Both the position numbers and the translations under genes were made by a program. From Chloroflexota bacterium (GTDB taxonomy: Bacteria; Chloroflexota; UBA6077; FW602-bin22; JACQUS01), in the NCBI GenBank assembly GCA_016210125.1, contig JACQUS010000062.1, positions 1 to 13,438 of the forward strand: DNA of 13,438 nt, given 5' to 3'. This document shows, in pieces, positions 7,469-13,438 of this stretch. How positions within the stretch are numbered: the stretch's first letter is position 1; each line of letters starts with the position of its first letter. The notes under the pieces are model-generated. The model saw nothing but the letters and a program-made list of their open reading frames with translations, was not told the origin of the DNA and searched no databases.

Positions 7469-7512
7469 GGGGAGCGCAGAGGGGGCGAAGACCCCTCTGC
7501 GGTTACTCTCCT
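7469..7512 (+). repeat. Palindromic dispersed repeat, copy 1
   Basis: CGCAGAGGGG (7475-7484) and CCCCTCTGCG (7492-7501) form a perfect 10-bp stem with a seven-base loop containing GCGAAG. The segment from GGGGAG at 7469 matches the minus strand of 8740-8698 at about 26 of the first 31 aligned bases, so the two are copies of one element in opposite orientation. It lies between the amidase and SDR genes and may also act as a transcription barrier there. It looks like the short REP-like hairpins scattered through many high-GC genomes. Confidence 0.6.
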
Positions 7513-7601
7513 GGCGTGGGGTGGGGGCGACGATGCTCCAGCGATCATGGGGACAGGACATGGCCCCCACGGGCGCAGATGCAGGAGAGGAGGTTGCGAG
7601 G

Positions 7602-8393
7602 ATGAACATTCGGCTGGACGGCAAAGTGGCGCTAGTCACCGGCGCGAACCGCGGCATCGGCCTGGCAATCGCCGAGGGATTCGCGGAGGACGGTGCGAGC
7701 CTCGGCATGGCGGCCCGCGACGCAGCGAAGCTGCACGCCGAGGCCGAGCGCCTGGCGCGCACCTACAACGTGCGCACACTGCCCGTGGTGAGCGACCTCG
7801 GGCGCTTGGAGGACGCGACGCGCTTCGTCCGCGCCTGCGCGGAAAGCTTGGGCCGCATCGACATTCTCGTGAATGCAGCCGGCGATGTTCCGAGCAGCCC
7901 GCCGCTGCAGTCCTCTGAGGACGACTGGGAGAACGGCCTGAGCGTCAAGCTGCTCGGCTACGTCCGCTGCGCCAGGGAGGCCGTGTCGTTCATGAAGCGC
8001 GCTGGCGGCGGGTCGATCGTCCACATCGTCAGCATCTCCGGGCGCGAGCCGGTGGGCGCCAGCGGTGTCCCCGGCGCGGTCAACGCGGCGCTGCTGAACC
8101 TTACGAAGACGATGGCCGACGAGCTGGCCCCGGCCGGCATCCGCGTGAACGCAGTGAACCCCGGCTTCACCCAGACGGCACGTATGGAGCGCCACACGGC
8201 CGCGATGGCGCACGCTCAGGGCATCAGCCACGACGAGCTGAAGCGCCGTATCCTGAGCACTATCCCGCTGGGCCGCTTCGGCCAGGCGATGGATGTGGCC
8301 AACATGGTGCGCTTTCTCGTGTCTGACGCTGCGAGCTACATCACCGGAGTGGCGGTCAACGTGGACGGCGGCTTCTCGCGGGGAGCGTTCTGA
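7602..8393 (+). CDS. SDR-fold oxidoreductase with degenerate catalytic residues
   Basis: This 263 aa protein has the classical short-chain dehydrogenase fold: VTGANRGIG (12-20) for the dinucleotide, NAAG (91-94), IRVNAVNPGF after the active-site helix, and the usual C-terminal ITGVAVNVDGGF. The active site is not canonical. Ser144 is present, but the Tyr expected at 157 is Pro, the Lys expected at 161 is Asn, and the helix-4 Asn position reads Lys116. It may bind NAD(P)(H) without classical reduction, use another mechanism, or act as a partner or regulator. The open frame reaches back to 7341 inside the amidase gene. ATG 7602 is chosen because AGAGGAGG lies eight bases upstream and the protein then starts as SDRs do. 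It sits 227 bases after the amidase gene, with hairpins between, so it may have its own promoter. Confidence 0.9.
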   Translation: MNIRLDGKVALVTGANRGIGLAIAEGFAEDGASLGMAARDAAKLHAEAERLARTYNVRTLPVVSDLGRLEDATRFVRACAESLGRIDILVNAAGDVPSSPPLQSSEDDWENGLSVKLLGYVRCAREAVSFMKRAGGGSIVHIVSISGREPVGASGVPGAVNAALLNLTKTMADELAPAGIRVNAVNPGFTQTARMERHTAAMAHAQGISHDELKRRILSTIPLGRFGQAMDVANMVRFLVSDAASYITGVAVNVDGGFSRGAF

Positions 8394-8697
8394 CCCGAAC
8401 CGGCGACCCGCGCCACGACCGCGGCAGCGGGTGGCCACGTCCGGCAGCGCGCTTGCACGTCCCCGGAACACGACGGCCTCGTCTCCCGCGTTCAGTGACC
8501 CGCTGCTCGTCGACCCGCGATGAAGCGCTCGAACACCTCTTCGGCGGCGCAGGCGTGCCGTTTCGTGCGAGCGGACACCACTTCGCCTGCACCGCTGGCT
8601 CATCGCGGTGGCCCCGCCCCAACGGGGTACCGCAGAGCGCGTGAAGCCCAACTTTACTCTCCTCAAAATAATCCTCGCGGTTGCTCCAACCCGCCCT

Positions 8698-8740
8698 GAA
8701 GGGAGAATCCAGAGCGGGCTTCGCTCCCTCTGGACTCCCC
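8698..8740 (-). repeat. Palindromic dispersed repeat, copy 2 (inverted relative to 7469-7512)
   Basis: GGGAG and TCCAGAG (8701-8705, 8708-8714) pair with CTCTGGA and CTCCC (8728-8739), leaving a two-base bulge and a loop that contains the CTTCGC core. Read on the minus strand it aligns with copy 1, sharing GGGGAG, CAGAGGG and GCGAAG and a CTCTG arm. Stem changes relative to copy 1 are mostly compensated (GCAGAG/CTCTGC against CCAGAG/CTCTGG), which points to selection for the hairpin. Confidence 0.6.
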
Positions 8741-8752
8741 GCCCGCACTGCG

Positions 8753-8781
8753 CCCCCTCTCCAGCCCTGCTGGAGAGGGGG
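8753..8781. repeat. Perfect 13-bp hairpin next to repeat copy 2
   Basis: CCCCCTCTCCAGC (8753-8765) and GCTGGAGAGGGGG (8769-8781) form a perfect stem closed by a three-base CCT loop. CCGGGGGTGAGG follows directly. This wording resembles a common GC-rich intergenic repeat of several phyla, Chloroflexota among them, that I recall from memory only. There is no T-run, so it is not a textbook terminator, though it may stop transcription leaving the SDR gene. Confidence 0.6.
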
Positions 8782-8908
8782 CCGGGGGTGAGGCCCCGCC
8801 GCGCGACCACATTTTCATACACCGCCGGCGTCGCGCAGCGAGAGGACCAACTCGCCCGGACGCGGCCGCCACGGCAAGCCTCCACGGCAAAGTGGCCGCC
8901 AAAAGGTC

Positions 8909-8937
8909 TTGACAGTCCCACGGTCTGTCGCTGCATG
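8909..8937 (+). promoter_or_regulatory. Possible promoter for the VWA-tubulin operon
   Basis: TTGACA (8909-8914) is a perfect sigma-70 -35 box. After 17 bases comes TGCATG (8932-8937), a poor -10. If used, transcription would start near 8945, giving a leader of about 200 bases before ATG 9152. The weak -10 keeps confidence low. Confidence 0.25.
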
Positions 8938-9151
8938 TCGTCCGTCGCCGGGCGCGCTGCCGCAGGCGACCGAGCGCCCGGCGTCGGGGGCGGTAGGTCG
9001 GCGCCGCGCCACACCGGCGCCCCGGACATCTCGTGAAGCGCTGCGACGGCGGATGTCGCAGGGCCGCCATAGCATGGCCCGGATGCGAGGTCGCAGGCGC
9101 TCTCGCCGGGGATCGGCTGCTCGGCTCATAGGATTGACGGGGAACGACGCC

Positions 9152-12034
9152 ATGCACGCGCTCGTTCTGCGCATCGTCGGTATCACAGCTCTCGTTGCGT
9201 CGCTGGCCGCGCTCGGCGCACCGCCAGCGCGTGCCCAATCGCCGGCCGGCTCCACCTGCATCGACACAGTCCTTGTCGTCGACCAGTCGTGGAGCATGTG
9301 GAACGCATCGGGCACCTTCGAGGAGGACGGCCGGAAGCTAGCGGTCAACGACCCCCATCATCTCCGCCTGGCGGCGGCGCGCCTGTACGTGGACCTGGCC
9401 GAGGACGGCGACCGCGTCGGCGTGGTGCTCTTCGGCGAGAACGCGTGGACACTGCCGGGCGACGAGGCCGGCCGGCTCGTGCCGCTGGGCCGCGGCGAGC
9501 GCGAGGCCCTCCGGCGCCGCGACCTCCGGCGCGCCATCCTCGGCCAGGCCGAGCGCGTCGAGCCGGCGACGAACACGCCCGGGGCCCTCGACCTCGCGGC
9601 GACGTTCTTCGACGGGCCGAAGGCCTGCGAGCGCTACGTCGTCCTGCTGACCGACGGCCGGCCGTTCGTGCCCCGGACGAGCACGGCCGCGGCGCGCGCC
9701 GCGACGCTGGACGCGGCGCGGCGGCTGGCCGCTGCGGGGGTGCGCATCGTCAGCATGCTGCTCGGCGCGGACGTCGACGAGCCCTTGGCGCGCGAGATGG
9801 CGCGGCTGACGGGCGGGACCGTCCTGCGCGTTCCGGAGGCCGGGCGGCTGCTGCGGGCGTTCTCCGAGCTCATCGCCATGCAGCAGCCCACGCTCTACCA
9901 AGACCAGATCGTCGTGCGCCCCAACGGCGACGCACGCTTCAGCGTGAAGGAGAGCCAGCGGGTCATCAAGCTCGTCGTCGTCTTCACGCGCCTGGCGGCC
10001 GAGGGCGCGCTGCTGCGCGAGCTTCAGAACGAGGGCCGCTGGGCCTTGCGCCCGCCCTGCATGCCCGGCGCGCTGGAGGTCGCCGCCGACTGCGTGGACG
10101 ACCCGAACTACTACCTCGTCGCGCTGAGCCGCAGTCCCGCGGCGTTGAATGGCCCGTGGGCCGCCCAGACCGTCCCCGGCCAGGCGCTCGACGGCCTGCT
10201 GCTCGCCCGCTCCACACTGGCTGCTGCGCCGTACCAGCGCGGCCGCGAGCTGACGGTGCCCTATGCGCCGGGCAACCCCCTGCTCTTTCCCGTCACAGTC
10301 GCCGAGGATGGCAACGACCGGGCCGACGTGCCAGTCGAGGTGACCACGTCGGGCGAGCGGCTGGGCAGCGTCAGGAAGCCGCTCCGCAACGACCTGCTCG
10401 ACCCCAACGGGACGGTGTACTGGGAGACCTTCGAGGTGCCGGTCCCCGAGCCGCTGCGCGCCGACATCAGCATCGGCTCGGCGGGCGAGCCGCTCCGCCT
10501 GACTCGCAGCATCCCGCTGGAGCCGGCGCCGACCGACTGGCGCCTCCGCCCGGGCGAGGGCGACGTGTGGGGTGTCTTCAGCAGCCCGCCGCTCACGGTC
10601 ACCGCGCACGGCGTGCTGGTCTTCCCGCGCGAGGTGCGCCCCGACCCGCAGCGCGTCCCGCTCGTCCTGCGCGGCAGCCAGCTCGTGCCCGAGAGCCTGC
10701 CGGAGGGCCTGCCGTGCGCGGCCTACGAGCGCCATGCGTTCGTGCGCGTCGAGACCGCAGTCGGGCCGGTCTGGACGTACGCGGCTGGGAGCGTCGCGCC
10801 GCCGGCCGTGACGCGGCTGCGGACCGAGCGCTGGGTCGAGCCGGTAGAGACGCGGGGCGAGCCTTTGTCCATGCCGCTGGCCTGGGAGGGGCCGGCCGGC
10901 AAGGATCTGCAGGTGCGGGGCACCTGGCGGCGCGCCGGCGCCCCGTTGGACAGCCCGCCGCGGGTGTGGCTGGAGGACCAGCGGCCCGCGCCCGATCGAT
11001 TCTGTGCCTGGCAGGGCACGCTGCGGGTCGATGGCCTCGACCGCCTGCCGCCCGGCGAGCACGATCTGGGCTTGGAGCTGGTCGACCCGCGTGGGCGGCC
11101 GGTGGAGAGCCCAGTGCAACCTAAGGCGGTGCGCAAGCGGCCGCCGCTGCTGCGGGCCGAGCTCGCGCCGCGCGACTTCGGCGAGCAAATGCTGCTGAGC
11201 GTGATGCGCACGACGCTCACACTGACAGTCGAGCCGCGGCCGGCCGGCGCGCTGCCGGTCGAGGTGGCCATCGCGCGGATCGAGCGCGACGGCGTGCCGC
11301 TGGGCAAGGCCGAGTGGCCGGTGGAGCTACGCCCGGGCGCGCGCGCGGGTCCGCCGGGCGGCCCGTGGCGGCAGAACCTGACCTTCGCGCCACCTGAGCG
11401 CGGCGACCTGCTGCCCGACCTGGCCGGCCGCCTGCTGCCCGGCGGCGGCCGGTTCACGGTGCACCTGGCCCTGCCCGGCGCCGAGCCGTTCGAAGTCGAG
11501 ACCGAGCCCGAGTCCCTGGCGGTCGAGTGGCGCATGCTGCCCTGGTGGGAGCGCATCCCGGCGCTGCTCACGGCGCCGTCCTCGTTCTGGGGACTAGCGC
11601 TGTGGCTCCCGGGGCTCGTCGGCCTGCTGCTCTTGTATTTGCTCGCCGCGCGCTGGAACGACGGGCGCAAGTGGGACGGCTGGGTGACCTACCAGCCCGA
11701 GCCCGGCGCGCCGGAGCACTCCTATCTGCTGCAAGGCTTCATGCGTGAGAAAGGGGTGGCCTTCGCGTGGGAGAACGAGCGGCTCAGCCACGAGCCCAAA
11801 CCCACGGCCAACACCGTGCTGCGCCTGGAGCGCATAGGACGCGGAGAGGTGCGCGTGCACCCCACGGGACGAGCGCCCATCGCCCTGCAGCGCGATGGCG
11901 GCCCGCAGCTTCGTGTAGAGCGGTCCAGGCCGATCAAGCTCGGCAGCGGCTCAGGCTACACGATCTCCGTGCGCAATCCGCAGACGCAGACCATCTCGGA
12001 GGTCCGGCTCGAGGCCCGCCGGGCGCGCGGCTAG
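9152..12034 (+). CDS. Exported, membrane-anchored VWA-domain protein
   Basis: This 960 aa protein starts with a signal peptide (residues 1-28: short n-region with Arg7, hydrophobic core, PPARA before the likely cut). A von Willebrand A domain follows (about 38-235) with a complete metal-ion-dependent adhesion site: D44-Q-S46-W-S48, T142 and D168 of LLTDGRP. Residues 240-805 are rich in beta-like segments and short linkers, probably several Ig-like domains. Six cysteines lie in the region before the membrane, which fits disulphides outside the cell. One strong transmembrane helix (about 811-836, SSFWGLALWLPGLVGLLLLY) is followed by a cytoplasmic tail of about 125 residues with no cysteine. The frame is open back to 8909. 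ATG 9152 is chosen because it places the signal peptide at the N terminus, although its RBS (GGGGA) is weak. It lies 35 bases before the tubulin-like gene. Ligand and function are unknown. Confidence 0.85.
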   Translation: MHALVLRIVGITALVASLAALGAPPARAQSPAGSTCIDTVLVVDQSWSMWNASGTFEEDGRKLAVNDPHHLRLAAARLYVDLAEDGDRVGVVLFGENAWTLPGDEAGRLVPLGRGEREALRRRDLRRAILGQAERVEPATNTPGALDLAATFFDGPKACERYVVLLTDGRPFVPRTSTAAARAATLDAARRLAAAGVRIVSMLLGADVDEPLAREMARLTGGTVLRVPEAGRLLRAFSELIAMQQPTLYQDQIVVRPNGDARFSVKESQRVIKLVVVFTRLAAEGALLRELQNEGRWALRPPCMPGALEVAADCVDDPNYYLVALSRSPAALNGPWAAQTVPGQALDGLLLARSTLAAAPYQRGRELTVPYAPGNPLLFPVTVAEDGNDRADVPVEVTTSGERLGSVRKPLRNDLLDPNGTVYWETFEVPVPEPLRADISIGSAGEPLRLTRSIPLEPAPTDWRLRPGEGDVWGVFSSPPLTVTAHGVLVFPREVRPDPQRVPLVLRGSQLVPESLPEGLPCAAYERHAFVRVETAVGPVWTYAAGSVAPPAVTRLRTERWVEPVETRGEPLSMPLAWEGPAGKDLQVRGTWRRAGAPLDSPPRVWLEDQRPAPDRFCAWQGTLRVDGLDRLPPGEHDLGLELVDPRGRPVESPVQPKAVRKRPPLLRAELAPRDFGEQMLLSVMRTTLTLTVEPRPAGALPVEVAIARIERDGVPLGKAEWPVELRPGARAGPPGGPWRQNLTFAPPERGDLLPDLAGRLLPGGGRFTVHLALPGAEPFEVETEPESLAVEWRMLPWWERIPALLTAPSSFWGLALWLPGLVGLLLLYLLAARWNDGRKWDGWVTYQPEPGAPEHSYLLQGFMREKGVAFAWENERLSHEPKPTANTVLRLERIGRGEVRVHPTGRAPIALQRDGGPQLRVERSRPIKLGSGSGYTISVRNPQTQTISEVRLEARRARG

Positions 12035-12069
12035 CCGCGGGCCGTCCCGGCGGCAGGAGGGAGGCTTCG

Positions 12070-13438
12070 GTGCAAGACGACGCACAAGACGGGGATGCTC
12101 GCCCCGAGGTCCGCCGCCAGAGCGGCGCGCCGCTGATCCCGGCGTACGTGCTGGGCTGCGGCGGTGCCGGCATCGCTTGCGTCCGCGAGGCGAAGGAGCG
12201 CATCGCCACGTTTCTCGGCGCGCCGCGGCCCGACGGGCCGGACGATCCGCAGCTCCCCGACCTGCTGCAGTTCCACGGGCTCGATACCGTCCCGTGGAGC
12301 AGCAGCGAGGACGTCGCGCGCCTCCGCCCGAGCGAGTACACGCCGCTCGGCGGGTTCAACGCCGGCATGGTCATCGATACCATGCGCCGCAGTCAGGATA
12401 CGGAGGGCCGGGCGAGGCGCTATCGCGAGATCCAGCGCTGGTGGGACAGCGACATTGACCCCGGGGTCGTCTCGCAGGGCGCGCGCCAGATTCGCCCCAT
12501 TGGCCGGCTGGCCTTCTACTACGGCTTCCGCCAGTTCCAGCGCGCGTTCCACGACAAGCTCGATCGGCTGCGGGGCATCGCGGCGCGCGAGGAGGCCGAG
12601 CGCCAGGGCTACGAGGTCCTGGCGCGCACCGGCGAGATGAAGGTCTACGTGATCACCTCGCTCTGCGGTGGCACCGGCTCGGGCATGTTCATGGACGTGG
12701 CCGCGTGGGTGCGCCACGTCCTCCAGGACCAGGCCCGCCTCGTGGCCGTCCTGCTGATGCCCTCGGTCTTCACGCTGGCCATCGACGCCGACGTGCAGCG
12801 GCGGCGCATCCAGGCCAACGCCAACGCCGCGCTCAAGGAGCTGGAGTACCTCCAGCGCAGCCCCGACGCCTGGCGCTTCGCGTTCCCCGGCGAGGGCGAG
12901 CTCAACGATGTGCGCAGGCTGTTCGACCGCATCTACCTGGTCGAGCGCGAGAACCAGAACCTCGAGACCGGCGATTCCGAGACCTTGTCACGGCCGGAGC
13001 AGGTCTACCAGCTCGTCGGCCAGCAGTTGGCCCTGGAGCTGTGCACCGAGCTGGGCAAGCGATTCTGGGAGCGCGATGCCAACGTCCACCCGGAGCACGA
13101 TGCGCGCGGCGGCGGCTGGAGCATCTACAGCGGCTTTGCCAACACGGCCGTGCGCCTGCCGACAGACGCGCACCGGCGGCAGGAACTCGCACGGCTGCGT
13201 GCAGACTGCCTGGCGACCCTCCTCGACGCCCCGGAGCTGGACCACGAGAAGCGCCGGGCGATCGGCGAGCAGGCGCAAGCCTTGCTGCGGCGGCTCGATG
13301 ACGTCTTGCGGCCCGACGTGTTCGAGGACGCGGCAGCGCGGAGCGACGCCCGGCTGGCCGAGGCGCTGGAGGCCATCGCCGAGCAGGCCCGTAGCTACCG
13401 CGACCCACGCAGGCTAGAGGCGTACGTCGGCGAGCTGC
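12070..13438 (+). CDS. Tubulin/FtsZ-superfamily protein (Tubulin_2-like), 3' end outside the window
   Basis: An uninterrupted frame of 456 codons runs from GTG 12070 to the window edge. AGGAGG (12055-12060) lies nine bases before the start, 35 bases after the VWA stop. Near the N terminus YVLGCGGAGIACVREAK (about 26-42) corresponds to the first nucleotide-binding loop of tubulin/FtsZ proteins. The signature loop is CGGTGSG (199-205) in YVITSLCGGTGSGMFMDVA, where FtsZ has GGGTGTG. Later RIYLVERENQNLE and SRPEQVYQLVGQQLALEL resemble the middle part of PF13809 (Tubulin_2) proteins as I remember them. These motifs predict GTP binding and perhaps filament formation in the cytoplasm. It is not FtsZ itself, since the sequence is much more divergent and longer. 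The operon position suggests it works with the membrane-anchored VWA protein. The C-terminal part is not visible, so extra domains may follow. Confidence 0.82.
   Translation, partial: MQDDAQDGDARPEVRRQSGAPLIPAYVLGCGGAGIACVREAKERIATFLGAPRPDGPDDPQLPDLLQFHGLDTVPWSSSEDVARLRPSEYTPLGGFNAGMVIDTMRRSQDTEGRARRYREIQRWWDSDIDPGVVSQGARQIRPIGRLAFYYGFRQFQRAFHDKLDRLRGIAAREEAERQGYEVLARTGEMKVYVITSLCGGTGSGMFMDVAAWVRHVLQDQARLVAVLLMPSVFTLAIDADVQRRRIQANANAALKELEYLQRSPDAWRFAFPGEGELNDVRRLFDRIYLVERENQNLETGDSETLSRPEQVYQLVGQQLALELCTELGKRFWERDANVHPEHDARGGGWSIYSGFANTAVRLPTDAHRRQELARLRADCLATLLDAPELDHEKRRAIGEQAQALLRRLDDVLRPDVFEDAAARSDARLAEALEAIAEQARSYRDPRRLEAYVGEL

Larger units (their letters stand above)
8394..9151. other. 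Long gap without a convincing gene
   Basis: These 758 bases separate the SDR gene from the VWA gene. Open frames on both strands here have Arg/Ser/Pro-rich translations with no recognisable motif and look like by-products of high GC. The stretch holds an AT-richer patch (about 8664-8675), two hairpin repeats (8698-8781), and a TTGACA box (8909-8914). It looks like a boundary between the catabolic cluster and the VWA-tubulin operon. Confidence 0.5.

Noticed and set aside
7426..7512. Intrinsic terminator after the amidase gene
   Set aside because: Two good hairpins are present but neither is followed by a T-run, so they are recorded as a hairpin and a repeat, not as a terminator.
8356..8748. 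130-codon minus-strand frame in the gap after the SDR gene
   Set aside because: It overlaps the SDR 3' end and runs through a palindromic repeat. Its product is basic and motif-free, so it is probably not a gene.
7632..9029. 465-codon minus-strand frame over the SDR gene and the following gap
   Set aside because: Half of it is antisense to a clear SDR, the remainder crosses hairpin repeats, and the translation has no domain signature.
8909..9151. N-terminal extension of the VWA frame back to ATG 8909
   Set aside because: The added 81 residues are Arg/Pro/Ala-rich without motif and would bury the clear signal peptide that begins at 9152. The frame is open only because of the high GC.
9338..11188. 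Long open frames opposite or out of phase with the VWA gene (also 9289-11124)
   Set aside because: Their translations are Arg/Ala/Gly-rich and lack motifs, while the +frame gene has a full VWA metal site, signal peptide and membrane helix. They are composition shadows.
12177..13417. Short frames overlapping the tubulin-like gene
   Set aside because: The frame starting at GTG 12070 stays open for 456 codons to the window edge and carries the tubulin G-box. The others are shadows.
1..13438. tRNA, rRNA, riboswitch or CRISPR array
   Set aside because: I looked for cloverleaf-like ends, regularly spaced repeats and conserved RNA leaders by eye and saw none. A covariance-model search could still find a small RNA.

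Overview
The window is high-GC DNA (about 70% by eye, not counted) from a bacterium with a versatile catabolic genome. Several signs suggest a Chloroflexota (Thermomicrobia/Sphaerobacter-like) or similar soil lineage: a hydantoinase A/B pair, an amidase with a small GatC/AtzG-like partner, short GC-rich hairpin repeats, and a VWA gene beside a Tubulin_2-type gene. This placement is inference and only moderately secure. No tRNA, rRNA, CRISPR array or transposase was seen.

Left part (1-5070). The window opens inside the 3' end of an iron-containing alcohol dehydrogenase/maleylacetate reductase-like gene on the + strand. It meets head-on a minus-strand group read right to left: a Crp/Fnr-family regulator (4917-4192), hydantoinase/oxoprolinase subunit A (3990-1954) and subunit B (1945-332). 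The regulator lacks the CRP residues that bind cAMP and has an altered recognition helix, so it probably answers another signal. It is a good candidate local regulator of hyuAB.

Middle part (5071-8393). Diverging from the regulator is a + strand catabolic set. It comprises a tandem dimeric alpha/beta-barrel protein, a ~71 aa AtzG/GatC-like protein whose stop overlaps the start of an amidase-signature enzyme, and, after a hairpin-rich gap, a short-chain dehydrogenase that has lost the catalytic Tyr and Lys. Together with hyuAB this looks like breakdown of an amide or cyclic-amide compound. The substrate cannot be read from sequence.

Right part (8394-13438). About 760 bases hold no convincing gene but do hold hairpin repeats. 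One of these repeats is a second, inverted copy of an element found before the SDR gene. Then comes a two-gene + strand operon that continues beyond the window. The first gene encodes a large exported protein with a complete VWA metal site, a beta-rich extracellular region with six cysteines, one transmembrane helix near the C terminus and a ~125 aa cytoplasmic tail. The second encodes a tubulin/FtsZ-superfamily protein of Tubulin_2 type, cut by the window edge. This pair, a surface VWA receptor next to a cytoplasmic tubulin-like GTPase, is the most interesting system here and has no established function that I can name.
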